Origin: Terriglobus sp. RCC_193
GTDB lineage: Bacteria; Acidobacteriota; Terriglobia; Terriglobales; Acidobacteriaceae
Direction of reading: 5' to 3'
Length of the DNA: 64,000 bases
Assembly: GCF_041355105.1 (NCBI RefSeq)
Contig: NZ_JBFUPK010000004.1
Coordinates: 1-64,000 of the forward strand
Part shown: piece by piece, positions 1-8,917 of the stretch
How the letters are laid out: the number at the start of each line of letters is the position of its first letter
Numbering within the stretch: position 1 is the stretch's first letter
Program-made: the position numbers and the translations under genes
The notes under the pieces: model-generated
Seen by the model: only the letters and a program-made list of their open reading frames with translations
What the model was told of the DNA's origin: nothing
The model's database searches: none

Positions 1-252
1 TGCGGTCTTGGCGGGAGGAGAGTTCGTCGGGATTCTTCGCTTTGCTCAGAATGACGGTCTTTCGACCGTTGGAGCTTCGCTCGGCGGGACGGATTTTTGG
101 CCATTGGAGCTTCGCTCGGGGTCTTTCAACCGTTGAGCTTCGCTGGGTGATGGTCTTTGACTGTTTGAGCTTCACTGGTCGCGCTTTTAGCGCGATGGAG
201 CAGCTTTGCTGCTCGGCCCAGGTTAGCTTCGCGAACCTGGGGCACACGGTTC
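1..252. repeat. Dispersed intergenic repeat cluster, copy 1
   Basis: No gene is seen here. The stretch is a mosaic of short modules that recur at 52461-52520, 56721-56886, 58017-58465 and 63095-63316. Modules visible here are a small hairpin (ATTCT at 32-36 pairing with AGAAT at 48-52), several copies of a unit ending in GAGCTTCGCT, a perfect 7-bp hairpin GAGCAGC-ttt-GCTGCTC (198-214), and CCCAGGTT...AACCTGGG (217-240) followed by GGCAC. The arrangement closely matches 58116-58290. It lies directly downstream of hflX. Confidence 0.85.
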
Positions 253-310
253 TGCTTCCCGCGAATACGAGCTTCGCTGATGGCACCCGATTCTGTGGTT
301 CAGTTACCCC

Positions 311-1723
311 TTACCGAGTAGAACTTTTCACGCGCGTCCGGATCCGTGGCCGCGCCTCGACCGGAGCGTTTTCTGGCAACTCGCCATGTTCCTGCACTAT
401 GTAGCGGCGATACCGCTGCAGCAGTGACGAAGGTCCACTCGCGGTAAACGTCACCAGGTTGCCTTCGTACTTCTTCTTCTCCAGGAAACATCCAGCTTCC
501 AGCGCGGCCAGCGTTCGACCCTCGCGCTGCGGAATGCGGAAGGTCGCCGTCGCGGTTGGATCAACGGCTTCCGTGCCGCCAATGCGTTCCTCAATCGCCG
601 CAATCAACGCATCCAGACCGTCACCCGAATGCGCGGAGACGGCAATCGTATGGGCTGCCGGGAGCCGCTGCAGGTCAATTCGATCGTCCGCAGGCAACAG
701 GTCGATCTTGTTCAGTACCTGGATCGTCGGCGTGCGCGACACTTCCAGTTCCGCCAGTACCTTCTCCACCTGCATCTTCTGCTCATCCAGATTGGGTGAA
801 GCGGCATCGCGCACATGCAACAGCAACTCCGCGCGTTCCACCTCTTCCAGCGTGGCGCGGAAGCTGGTCACCAGTGCATGCGGCAGGTTGCGGATGAAGC
901 CTACGGTATCGCTCAGCAGCACCTTGCGCCGCGATGGCAGGTTCAGGTGCCGCAGCTTGGGGTCCAGCGTGGCAAACATCCTCGACGATTCCAGCACGTC
1001 TGCCTCTGTCAGCCGGTTGAACAGTGTGCTCTTACCCGCGTTGGTGTAACCGACCAGCGCAACCGTGGGAACAGGCACAGCCTCACGCCGCTGTCGCTGT
1101 TGCCGCCGGCTGCGGCGGACGTTCTCCAGCTGCTCCTTCAGCCGATCCACACGCGCGCGGATGCGGCGGCGGTCAGTCTCCAGCTTGGTCTCGCCCGGTC
1201 CGCGTGTACCGATACCGCCGCCAAGCTGGCTCATCGCCTTGCCTCGTCCCGCCAGTCGCGGCAACTGGTACTCCAACTGTGCCAGTTCTACCTGCAGATG
1301 GCCTTCGCGTGTACGTGCATGGCGGGCAAAGATATCCAGGATGAGTTGTGTCCGGTCGATCACGCGGCACGGAAGTGCTCGATCCAGGTTGCGGAGCTGT
1401 GATGGTGTCAGGTCATGGTCGAACAGCACCAGGTTGGCGCCGGAACTGGCTATGACCGCCTCCAGCTCCTCCACCTTGCCCGGCCCAATCAGCGTAGCTG
1501 GATCGGGCCTGGAGCGCCGCTGGATCACGGTGGCGGCAATCTCCGCGCCAGCAGAGGTTGCCAGCTCCTGAAACTCCGCCAGAGCGGCGTCGAAGTCCAT
1601 CTCCGCGACGGACTCCAGCGGCGAGTCTTCCTCGCCATCATGCAGAGAGGCTGCGGCACGGGCCTGCATGGCCGTCGAGGACAGCCGTCGCCGTTCGCCG
1701 GTAATCTCCACGGCCACCAGCAC
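311..1723 (-). CDS. hflX: HflX family ribosome-associated GTPase
   Basis: A cytoplasmic GTPase of the HflX family, which binds the large ribosomal subunit and splits stalled ribosomes. The HflX N-terminal domain covers about residues 40-215 and includes the glycine-rich segment [15 protein letters not shown] (168-182). The G domain follows with G1 GYTNAGKST (225-233), G3 DTVGF (272-276) and G4 NKID (338-341). It lies 137 bases downstream of hfq, the usual hfq-hflX order, so it is probably co-transcribed. The chosen start is a GTG with AGGA seven bases upstream. The frame stays open upstream of it into hfq, and the family motif ERAVLV straddles the GTG, so the real protein may begin slightly earlier, but no ATG, GTG or TTG is available there. 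Confidence 0.95.
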   Translation of the reverse strand: MLVAVEITGERRRLSSTAMQARAAASLHDGEEDSPLESVAEMDFDAALAEFQELATSAGAEIAATVIQRRSRPDPATLIGPGKVEELEAVIASSGANLVLFDHDLTPSQLRNLDRALPCRVIDRTQLILDIFARHARTREGHLQVELAQLEYQLPRLAGRGKAMSQLGGGIGTRGPGETKLETDRRRIRARVDRLKEQLENVRRSRRQQRQRREAVPVPTVALVGYTNAGKSTLFNRLTEADVLESSRMFATLDPKLRHLNLPSRRKVLLSDTVGFIRNLPHALVTSFRATLEEVERAELLLHVRDAASPNLDEQKMQVEKVLAELEVSRTPTIQVLNKIDLLPADDRIDLQRLPAAHTIAVSAHSGDGLDALIAAIEERIGGTEAVDPTATATFRIPQREGRTLAALEAGCFLEKKKYEGNLVTFTASGPSSLLQRYRRYIVQEHGELPENAPVEARPRIRTRVKSSTR

Positions 1724-1860
1724 AGCGCGTTCCTGCTGTGTCTCGGTTGCATGGCCGGTACGGGGACGGGCGTGCGCCTCCGCGGCCTCTTCCAGCCGTG
1801 TGCGTCCGCCTGTGCCCGTCGTATGGGTATGTGCTTGGGTCAGCGAGTCCGTCCCGGCTC

Positions 1861-2178
1861 TCAGGAGCCTACGGTTCCGCCCATGGCGGCCGCGCCTTCC
1901 GCAGGGGCATGCTCACCCCTTGATACCGGGGTATGTGTTCCGTGAGGGCGTTCCGGATGACTACCCGTCCCCCGGGTAGACACTACGGTAGAAATCGCAT
2001 GTTTGAAAATCAACTGCTCCTGCGCGTTGTTTTCGAGCAGGACCGAGTATTTATCAAACGAACGAATCTTGCCCGTCAGCTTGACGCCGCTAACCAGATA
2101 AATGGTTACTGCGCTCTTGTCTTTGCGAACCGTGTTCAGGAAGGTGTCCTGAATATTCTGTGCCGGCTTGGAATCCAT
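1861..2178 (-). CDS. hfq: RNA chaperone Hfq
   Basis: Hfq is the hexameric Sm-like RNA chaperone that pairs small RNAs with mRNAs. The Sm1 and Sm2 motifs are visible in the first 67 residues, with the signature [10 protein letters not shown] around 42-51 and the Sm2 segment IFKHAIST (57-64), where Phe replaces the more usual Tyr of YKHA. The C-terminal 38 residues are a Gly/His/Pro-rich low-complexity tail of the kind that varies between phyla. The ATG is preceded by GAGGAGA at good distance. hflX follows on the same strand. The presence of Hfq makes Hfq-dependent small RNAs likely in this organism. Confidence 0.96.
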   Translation of the reverse strand: MDSKPAQNIQDTFLNTVRKDKSAVTIYLVSGVKLTGKIRSFDKYSVLLENNAQEQLIFKHAISTVVSTRGTGSHPERPHGTHTPVSRGEHAPAEGAAAMGGTVGS

Positions 2179-2507
2179 GCTTTGCCGATCTCCTCTTGCG
2201 CTTCCGAACAGCGCTGTTATGGAACTGCCTCAAACAAAAACCGCCAACGCTGGAAACCAGCACTTTCGGTTGAGTACCAGGGGCCTTCGTCCCTAAGACA
2301 AAAAACAATACGGGTGAACCCATGGTCGTGGCAAGTGAAAAGCGCACGGGCACACCAGCAACTGCTTTGCGGTCATTTTAGACCGTAGGGCTTCCCGGCG
2401 AAGCCGTCGAGAACTCCCTCGCATTTAGGACGCACGAGGATACGGAATTGTTCCTAACCCTGTTCGATTTTCGGCGCGAAAGGCATAATGCTGTCGCTTC
2501 GCCTAAC
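2179..2507. other. Divergent intergenic region hfq / aminotransferase
   Basis: About 330 bases separate the start of hfq (minus) from the aminotransferase (plus). It must contain the promoters of both. I see no repeat, stable hairpin or riboswitch-like structure. A nine-codon reading frame (ATG at 2488) preceded by GAAAGG runs in another frame through the aminotransferase start region and stops at 2515-2517, which could be a leader peptide or chance. Confidence 0.5.
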
Positions 2508-3668
2508 ATGGAACTGATGTCGCACCCTCTTTTGCCGCCCGTTCCGATTCTCGACCTCAGCCGTCAATACTCTGCTGTGGGGGCGGAAATCGGCGCGGCC
2601 GTGGCGGATGTCTGTTCCGCTGGCCGCTTCGTTCTTGGGAAAGAAGTCGTCGAGCTGGAACGTCAGATCGCAGCCGCAACCACTGCGACCGAGGCGGTGG
2701 GATGCGCCAGCGGGACAGACGCACTCTGGTTAGCCATGGCCGCGTTGGGGATCGGAAAAGGCGATGCTGTGGTGACCACGCCCTTCTCCTTCTTCGCAAC
2801 GGTCAGCAGCATTCTGCGTGTAGAGGCAAAGCCGATACTGGCAGACATTGACCCCGTGACGTTCAACCTGAACCCGGTGGCCGTTGCAGATGCAATTGCG
2901 CAACACGAAGATGTGCGCGCTGTGATGCCGGTACACCTCTACGGACAGTGCGCCGATTGGGAAAGCTTTGATCGCATGGCGGCAGAGAATGATCTGCTGC
3001 TGATCGAGGATGCGGCACAGGCCTTTGGAGCCGATTGGAATGGAACTCCTGCAGGCGCGCTTGGGCATGCGGCGGCGTTTTCGTTCTATCCGACAAAGAA
3101 CCTCAGTGCATGGGGCGATGCGGGACTGACCACGTTCCGTTCCTCGACAATCGCGGAACGCGCGAAGGCATTGCGAGCGCATGGGATGCGGCGGCGCTAC
3201 TACCACGATGAGGTGGGATGGAACTCGCGTCTGGATACGGTTCAGGCGGCTGTTCTGCTGGTGAAGATGAAGTACATTGCGCAGTGGAACGAGGATCGCA
3301 GGCAGGTAGCGGCGCGCTATCACGATCTGTTTCATGCGACGACTCTTTTAGGTGCGGTGGAAGATGGCGGCATCATATTGCCTGTGGTGGATGTGCGCGG
3401 CACGCACGTATGGCATCAGTATGTGATTCGCACGCCACGTCGTGATGAGCTGCGCGCGCATCTGTCTGCGCAGGGCATTGGCAGCGAGGTGTATTATCCC
3501 GTTCCGTTGCACATGCAGGATGCATTGAAGCATTTGGGATATCGCGAAGGCCAGTTTCCGGAAAGCGAGAAGGCCGCACGTGAAGTGCTTGCGCTGCCTA
3601 TGTATCCCGAGCTTCGTGAAGATGAACAGGAACGTGTTGTAGAGGCTGTACAAAGTTTCTTTGCCTAA
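2508..3668 (+). CDS. DegT/DnrJ/EryC1/StrS family PLP aminotransferase
   Basis: A cytoplasmic fold-type I PLP enzyme of the sugar aminotransferase family, which transfers an amino group to keto-sugar nucleotides for LPS, O-antigen or glycoconjugate synthesis. The protein has the family-typical N-terminal PILDL-x-RQ opening, the AVxPVHLYGQ segment, EDAAQAFGA, and the PLP-lysine region FSFYPTKNLSAWGDAG. Its 386 residues are the normal family length. The frame opens earlier at a TTG, but the ATG at 2508 (or 2517) fits the family N-terminus. The substrate cannot be read from sequence. It precedes the carrier-protein operon by 185 bases, and Kdo genes follow that operon, so an envelope-polysaccharide role is plausible. 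Confidence 0.88.
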   Translation: MELMSHPLLPPVPILDLSRQYSAVGAEIGAAVADVCSAGRFVLGKEVVELERQIAAATTATEAVGCASGTDALWLAMAALGIGKGDAVVTTPFSFFATVSSILRVEAKPILADIDPVTFNLNPVAVADAIAQHEDVRAVMPVHLYGQCADWESFDRMAAENDLLLIEDAAQAFGADWNGTPAGALGHAAAFSFYPTKNLSAWGDAGLTTFRSSTIAERAKALRAHGMRRRYYHDEVGWNSRLDTVQAAVLLVKMKYIAQWNEDRRQVAARYHDLFHATTLLGAVEDGGIILPVVDVRGTHVWHQYVIRTPRRDELRAHLSAQGIGSEVYYPVPLHMQDALKHLGYREGQFPESEKAAREVLALPMYPELREDEQERVVEAVQSFFA

Positions 3669-3853
3669 GTGGCCAATGCAACTCCCACGGAGTTACTGGA
3701 AGAAATTTGTGGCAACTACATGAATCAAGAGTTGTATCGCGCCAGAACGTGACAGGTAATGTCAAAATAAATAGAGCGTGCCGAGGGTATATCTTGCCAC
3801 GCGTGAGTACTGTCTTCCCTTGAACGCGTACTGAAGATTTTCGACTGCCTGGA

Positions 3854-4096
3854 GTGTATGTGGAGGAGCGTCTCTGTTCCATCTTGAATGAAGTGGGTGG
3901 CCTGACAGTGGATGCTGGAACCCTGGGACCTACTGACAATCTTTTTGCGAAGGGCCTTACTTCCTTCTCAACCGTCACCGTCATGCTGGCGTTGGAAGAG
4001 GAGTTCGAAGTCTCCTTTCCTGACACACTGCTAACGCGTGAGACCTTCACCAGCATTACCTCTCTCTCCAATGCGATCCGAGGTTTGCAAGGATGA
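3854..4096 (+). CDS. Acyl/aminoacyl carrier protein
   Basis: An 80-residue four-helix carrier protein carrying a 4'-phosphopantetheine arm. The attachment serine is Ser37 in KGLTSF, followed by the helix-II sequence TVMLALEEEFEVSFPD. The GLTS motif, instead of the fatty-acid ACP motif DSLD, fits stand-alone carrier proteins that partner amino acid:[carrier protein] ligases. The start is GTG. Its stop overlaps the ATG of the next gene by four bases, so the two are translationally coupled. The ligase two genes downstream makes it likely that this protein is loaded with an amino acid and not with a fatty acid. That assignment is inference from context. Confidence 0.85.
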   Translation: MYVEERLCSILNEVGGLTVDAGTLGPTDNLFAKGLTSFSTVTVMLALEEEFEVSFPDTLLTRETFTSITSLSNAIRGLQG

Positions 4097-5295
4097 ACCC
4101 TGCAAGCACGAGGGACACGACGTCTCTGTTTCAACATGCAGTGGAAGTCGCGGCAACGTATGCGGATGCAGTGGATCGCGAAGCACGTTTCCCGGCAGAG
4201 GCTATTGCTGCGCTACGTGATGCGGGTGCTCTGGGAGCACTGGTTCCGAAAGAACTGGGTGGCCTTGGTCTGTCGGTGAGCGAAGTGGCGTCGCAGTGCC
4301 AGCAGCTTGCCCAGGCGTGCGCGTCCACAGCGATGATTTATGCAATGCACCAGATCAAGGTGTCATGCCTGGTGAACCATGTGCTGGACCAGTCATGGCA
4401 TCGCGAGTTTGTGCGGCGGATCGCGCAGGAGCGTTTTCTGCTTGCTTCCATCACCTCTGAGGTCGGTACGGGTGGCGACCAGCGCTCCAGTGTCTGTGCG
4501 GTGAAGGTGGAAGATGGTGCATTCACTCTGACGAAGAAGGCGACAACCGTTTCGTATGGTGCGTATGCAGATGTGTTCCTGGTGACATCACGCTCGCATG
4601 AGGACGCGCCGCCCTCAGACCAGGTAATGGTGACATGTCTGCGAAGCGACAGCGCACTGGAGATGACCAGCGGATGGGATGCTTTGGGAATGCGTGGCAC
4701 CTGCAGCGCAGGATATGTGTTCCAAAGCAGCGGTATCGCAGACCAGGTGGCGCCTGTGCCGTTTGCCGATATTTCGGCGGATACCATGGTCCCGGTATCG
4801 CACCTGTTATGGAGTGCAGTGTGGACGGGGATTGCCGCAAACGCATTGACACGTGCGCGTGCCTTTCTGCGGGCGCAGGCAAGAAGACAGCCCGGTGGAA
4901 CAACACCGGGAGCAGCCCGGTTGGTACATGCCACGGGCATGCTGGAGATGATGCAGGCGCGCATCCGCACGATGTTGACCAGCTTCGATGCCTGTAACGC
5001 GATGGGCAGCAACCGAGACGTGGTGAGTGCCGAAGAGGCAGGCTGGCCTGTGGGCATGGCGAGGGCAACGGCGCTGAATACGCTGAAGTTTGATGTCTCT
5101 ACGATGTGTCATGAGGTGGTGCTTGAGGCGCTGCTGATCTGTGGCATGGCTGGTTATAAGAACGACACGGAATTCAGCGTGGGGCGGCACTTGCGCGATG
5201 TACTCTCCGCGCAACTGATGATCAGCAATGACCGCATTGCCGCTGGTGCGGGTGCGCTTCTGCTGGCACAACGAAATCAACTGGCAACGCTGTAA
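4093..5295 (+). CDS. Acyl-CoA dehydrogenase family flavoprotein
   Basis: A 400-residue protein with the acyl-CoA dehydrogenase fold: an N-terminal helical domain (LVPKELGGLGLS around residues 52-63), a middle beta domain (about 125-230) and a C-terminal FAD-binding helical bundle ending in GYKNDTEFSVGRHLRDVLSA. Classical members form an alpha,beta double bond in an acyl thioester using FAD. Here the usual catalytic Glu of the YEGT segment is replaced (the aligned stretch reads LMISNDRI), so another base, or another reaction, must be assumed. Four-base overlap with the carrier protein upstream and twelve bases to the ligase downstream suggest it acts on an aminoacyl or acyl group held on that carrier protein, as flavin dehydrogenases do in pyrrole-forming prolyl-carrier systems. 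Confidence 0.85.
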   Translation: MNPASTRDTTSLFQHAVEVAATYADAVDREARFPAEAIAALRDAGALGALVPKELGGLGLSVSEVASQCQQLAQACASTAMIYAMHQIKVSCLVNHVLDQSWHREFVRRIAQERFLLASITSEVGTGGDQRSSVCAVKVEDGAFTLTKKATTVSYGAYADVFLVTSRSHEDAPPSDQVMVTCLRSDSALEMTSGWDALGMRGTCSAGYVFQSSGIADQVAPVPFADISADTMVPVSHLLWSAVWTGIAANALTRARAFLRAQARRQPGGTTPGAARLVHATGMLEMMQARIRTMLTSFDACNAMGSNRDVVSAEEAGWPVGMARATALNTLKFDVSTMCHEVVLEALLICGMAGYKNDTEFSVGRHLRDVLSAQLMISNDRIAAGAGALLLAQRNQLATL

Positions 5296-5307
5296 GGACG
5301 GAGCATC

Positions 5308-6213
5308 ATGAGCGGCAAGGATTTTCGCACTCGCCTGGTGGAAGAAGGGATTCTGATTCCCGGTGGCGTGGACGGACTATGGGGACGGAGCGGTGTTTTC
5401 GAGCGCATATTTGACGGGCTGGATCGTGCCATTACGGACGCAGGTGCATTTGCACGTCCAGAGGTGATGCGCTTTCCTCCGGCCATGTCGCAGGCTGTGT
5501 TTGAAAAAAGCGGGTACATGAAAAACTTCCCGCACTTCGCCGGCACCATTCATTGTTTCTGCGGGGGCGATGCAGCGCATCATCAACTGTTGGGCAAGAT
5601 GCAGCGCGGAGAAGAATGGAGAGAGCAGCAGCAGCCGTCAGACCTGGTTCTGACACCAGCCGCGTGCTATGCGGTCTATCCTGTCCTGGCACGGCGTGGT
5701 CCCATTGCCACCGGCGGCCATCTGGTGGATGTGCAGTCCTTCTGCTTCCGGCATGAACCCTCGCCAGAACCCACGCGGTTCCAGTTTTTCCGGATGCGTG
5801 AGTTTGTCAGCATCGGAACGCACGATGAGGTCATGGCATTTCGCCAGGACTGGATTGAGCGAGGCTCGGCATTTGCAACGTCACTTGGTTTACCGTTTGA
5901 AGTGGATGTCGCGAACGATCCGTTTTTTGGACGGGCCGGGAAACTTATGGCTGATAGCCAGCGTTCACAGAACCTGAAGTTTGAGCTGCTGGTGCCGGTG
6001 AACGATGATGCTGGACCCACCGCCTGCATCAGCTTTAACTACCACACAACATACTTCGGCGATATATGGGAGATGCGCACACCGGACGGTGCTCCCGCGC
6101 ATACTGCCTGCTGCGCCTTTGGTATGGAACGTCTTGTATTGGCACTGCTGAAACATCACGGATTCGATATCGATTCGTGGCCATCCGCTGTACGCAATAT
6201 CCTGCACCTCTGA
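5308..6213 (+). CDS. Amino acid--[carrier protein] ligase (class II aaRS-like)
   Basis: A stand-alone class II aminoacyl-tRNA-synthetase-like catalytic core related to atypical seryl-tRNA synthetase. Such enzymes, characterised from Bradyrhizobium, activate a small amino acid (glycine or alanine) with ATP and transfer it to the phosphopantetheine of a carrier protein instead of tRNA. Motif 2 is visible as CFRHEPSPEPTRFQFFRMRE (146-165) and motif 3 as AFGMERL (270-276). Cys120, Glu165 and Cys268 stand at the spacing of the family's active-site zinc ligands. There is no tRNA-binding arm, and the length (301) is that of the family. The carrier protein lies two genes upstream in the same operon. 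Amino-acid specificity cannot be read by eye. Confidence 0.9.
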   Translation: MSGKDFRTRLVEEGILIPGGVDGLWGRSGVFERIFDGLDRAITDAGAFARPEVMRFPPAMSQAVFEKSGYMKNFPHFAGTIHCFCGGDAAHHQLLGKMQRGEEWREQQQPSDLVLTPAACYAVYPVLARRGPIATGGHLVDVQSFCFRHEPSPEPTRFQFFRMREFVSIGTHDEVMAFRQDWIERGSAFATSLGLPFEVDVANDPFFGRAGKLMADSQRSQNLKFELLVPVNDDAGPTACISFNYHTTYFGDIWEMRTPDGAPAHTACCAFGMERLVLALLKHHGFDIDSWPSAVRNILHL

Positions 6214-6260
6214 TTCACTTTTGTTGACTGCCATCTTCTCTTGATTGGAAACCCCCTGCT

Positions 6261-8030
6261 GTGAACCCGAACAGCCTGACAATAGCAACAACCCCTCTCT
6301 ATTTTGGTGGTCGCTTCGGCTGGCTGCATAGGCCAAAGTCGCAGGACCAGCCCCCCGCATTTTGTGCCGTGGTTTGCTCTGCCTATGGGCAGGAAGAAAT
6401 GTGCACCCACTATGGCGTAATGGGCCTTGCAGATGAGTTGGCGTTGGCTGGCGTGCCCACGCTTCGTTTTGACTATCTGGGCGCATGCAATAGCGACGAC
6501 GGCGACGTCTGCCTGAGGGGATTTGTAGAGGACACGGTGCGAGCGGTCGAGTGTCTGCGACAGCATTGTGGGCCGCTTCCCGTTGTACTGGCAGGTGTGC
6601 GCCTTGGAGCGATGGTGGCGTTGTCTTCGTCTGGACGCGTAGCTGGTGTGGCAGGCGTTGTGCTGATGGCGCCGGTTCTCAGCGGTAGGACGTATATGCG
6701 AGAGGTTCGTGCCGCCGCCGCTGTATCACGGTTGGCAAGCCTCGATCCGCCGCCGCAGGCCGGTAGCGGAGAGGTTCTGAACACGAACGGATTTCACTGG
6801 TCCGCCATGTTGCAGGATGAGGTGAGCACCGCAGACCTGACGCATCTAACGGCTCTCCATGCTCCTTTGCTGGTACTACCTTCGCCACAGGATAGGCAAT
6901 CTCCAAAAGTCGCGGAAAAGTGGGCTGCCACTGGAGCTCCCGTATCTGTTGTGCCGTTTGCGGAGTATGGCACATGGATGCAGGACCCTACGTTGCACAG
7001 CAATCCTGTGCAGGCATTTGCCGCCATTCGCAACTGGCTAAAGGAACTTCCCGCAGTGGAAGAAAAGGAACTGCATGGGACTCTGCCCGGCTCTACGCGG
7101 ACGCTGCGTGGCGAAGGATTTATGGAGGAGCCCGTACGGTTTGGCCCTGACCAAAGCCTGTTTGGCATTCTGTGCCTTCCTGCCGATGGTAAGGCCGCCG
7201 AGGTTGCAGCGCTTCTGCTGCATGAGGGGAGCAGCTACACCATTGGCAATGGACGCGCCTATGTGAAGCTGGCCAGGACATTGGCACGACAGGGCATTGC
7301 GTCGTTGCGCATCGATCTGTCTGCCACCGGAGACAGCCCGGCCAGGAATACACGACATCCACATTACGATCTGGAACGCATTCCAGAGAGCGTCGCCGCG
7401 CTGGATCTGCTACAGCAGCGTGGCTTTCCCGTGGCGGTCGCCTTCGGCCAGTGTGCCGGAGCCTATACGGCCTACCAGGTTGTCCTGGCGGATGAACGGA
7501 TCGTGGGTGGTGTGATCACAAACATCCAGAAGTTCACATGGCACTATGGGGATGACATTGCCGTTTCATTTCGTGACAACAAGCGTTCTCTGAAGGGCTA
7601 TTGGCGTGCAATGCGTAGCAAAGGGGAATGGAAACGCGTACTGCGTGGCGACGCGGACATGAGCGGTATTGTCCGTGTGTTGCTGAAACGTGGATTCATG
7701 CAGGTCACACATCAGGTGAAGAGCCTTTTGCCACCTGCACCGGACTCTGAGATGGCAATCGTGCATGCGCAGATGCGTCGTCTGGCGCAGCGTGGAGTGC
7801 AACTCCATCTCCTCTTCAGTGACGATGACCCCGGCCTATCAGAGATGTGGATGCAGTTTGGCCGCAAGGCTCGACGGCTGAAGAACTTTGCTCCCATTCG
7901 CATGACGCTAGTAAAGCATGCGGATCATCATTTCAACGGAAGCGATGCCCGCGAACGGTTTTACGAACTGGCGTCGGTATGGATGAAAGAGGCCGTTGCG
8001 TCGCGGGCGGCGTCTATCGTGGTGCGGTAG
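6261..8030 (+). CDS. Tandem two-domain alpha/beta hydrolase with altered nucleophiles
   Basis: A 589-residue protein made of two serine-aminopeptidase-like alpha/beta hydrolase domains (about 1-255 and 290-585). In the first domain the nucleophile elbow reads GVRLGA, with Arg where Ser is expected, so it is probably not a hydrolase. In the second the elbow is GQCAGA, with Cys as the candidate nucleophile, followed by an acid region LFSDDDPG and a His in VKHADHHFN. A Cys triad would suit a thioesterase or acyl transfer role. Two-domain or paired hydrolases of this kind are known from exosortase/PEP-CTERM polysaccharide loci. It starts at GTG, 47 bases after the ligase, and probably releases or transfers the group carried by the carrier protein (inference). 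Confidence 0.8.
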   Translation: MNPNSLTIATTPLYFGGRFGWLHRPKSQDQPPAFCAVVCSAYGQEEMCTHYGVMGLADELALAGVPTLRFDYLGACNSDDGDVCLRGFVEDTVRAVECLRQHCGPLPVVLAGVRLGAMVALSSSGRVAGVAGVVLMAPVLSGRTYMREVRAAAAVSRLASLDPPPQAGSGEVLNTNGFHWSAMLQDEVSTADLTHLTALHAPLLVLPSPQDRQSPKVAEKWAATGAPVSVVPFAEYGTWMQDPTLHSNPVQAFAAIRNWLKELPAVEEKELHGTLPGSTRTLRGEGFMEEPVRFGPDQSLFGILCLPADGKAAEVAALLLHEGSSYTIGNGRAYVKLARTLARQGIASLRIDLSATGDSPARNTRHPHYDLERIPESVAALDLLQQRGFPVAVAFGQCAGAYTAYQVVLADERIVGGVITNIQKFTWHYGDDIAVSFRDNKRSLKGYWRAMRSKGEWKRVLRGDADMSGIVRVLLKRGFMQVTHQVKSLLPPAPDSEMAIVHAQMRRLAQRGVQLHLLFSDDDPGLSEMWMQFGRKARRLKNFAPIRMTLVKHADHHFNGSDARERFYELASVWMKEAVASRAASIVVR

Positions 8031-8083
8031 CTGTTTCTGGTTGGGATGCGAGTCTCCCCGCACTGCTCTATTCTCATAGAGGA

Positions 8084-8917
8084 ATGTTGAATAGGGTTGC
8101 AGTCAGAGACGTTACATTTTCCAACGCTTTGCCGCTCGCGTTGATCGCCGGGCCGTGCCAGATGGAAAGCCGCGCGCATGCTCTGGAAGTTGCCTCTGCG
8201 CTGAAAGAGATGGCAACACGTCTGGGCATTGGGCTGGTATACAAGTCCAGCTTTGATAAGGCGAACCGCACCAGCGCGAACGCGGCTCGTGGCATTGGGT
8301 TGGAAGCATCGCTGCCGATTTTTGCAGAGATCCGCGAAAGCCTCGGATTACCAACGCTGACGGATGTCCATGAATCATGGCAGTGCGCGGAAGTGGCGCA
8401 GGCCGTGGATGTATTGCAGATTCCAGCGTTCCTTTGTAGACAGACGGATCTGTTGCTGGCTGCCGCTGCTACCGGTAGAACGGTCAATGTGAAGAAGGGA
8501 CAGTTTCTTTCCCCACAAGAGATGACACATGTGGTGGAGAAGTTGGCCGATGCAAAGGGCGGTGTACTGGTGACGGAGCGTGGCACCACATTTGGCTACA
8601 ACACGTTGGTGACGGATATGCGTTCGTTGCCGGTGTTGGCACAGACGAATGCTCCGGTGATCTTTGATGCCACGCATTCCGTGCAGCAGCCGGGTGGATT
8701 GAACGGAGCAAGTGGTGGACAACGTGAGTTTGTTCCGGTACTGGCGCGAGCTGCTGTCGCTGTGGGTGTTGCCGGCGTGTTTATTGAAACGCATCCTGAT
8801 CCTGACCATGCGCCCAGCGATGGGCCAAACATGATTGCTCTGAAAAATCTGCCGCAGTTGGTGGAAGACCTGATGGCGTTTGATCAGCTTGCAAAACAGC
8901 GTGTGCTGCGCGGATGA
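8084..8917 (+). CDS. kdsA: 3-deoxy-8-phosphooctulonate (Kdo-8-P) synthase
   Basis: Condenses phosphoenolpyruvate with arabinose 5-phosphate to Kdo-8-phosphate, the first committed step of Kdo for the LPS inner core. Family motifs are IAGPCQMES near the N-terminus, KSSFDKANRTS, TDVHE, IPAFLCRQTDLL, NVKKGQFL, FDATHSVQQPGG and ETHPDPDHAPSDGPNM. The Cys in AGPC places it in the metal-dependent class; the Escherichia coli type has Asn there. The frame is open from further upstream inside the hydrolase gene, but homology begins at this ATG. The AGAGGA motif directly abuts the ATG, so initiation at the TTG three bases later is also possible. kdsD overlaps its stop. Confidence 0.95.
   Translation: MLNRVAVRDVTFSNALPLALIAGPCQMESRAHALEVASALKEMATRLGIGLVYKSSFDKANRTSANAARGIGLEASLPIFAEIRESLGLPTLTDVHESWQCAEVAQAVDVLQIPAFLCRQTDLLLAAAATGRTVNVKKGQFLSPQEMTHVVEKLADAKGGVLVTERGTTFGYNTLVTDMRSLPVLAQTNAPVIFDATHSVQQPGGLNGASGGQREFVPVLARAAVAVGVAGVFIETHPDPDHAPSDGPNMIALKNLPQLVEDLMAFDQLAKQRVLRG

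Noticed and set aside
42-404. Plus-strand frame of 120 codons across the repeat cluster
   Set aside because: Consists of the dispersed repeat modules, which lack coding character and recur elsewhere in other frames.
1933-2388. Plus-strand frame opposite hfq
   Set aside because: Hfq is unmistakable on the other strand; this frame is its complement.
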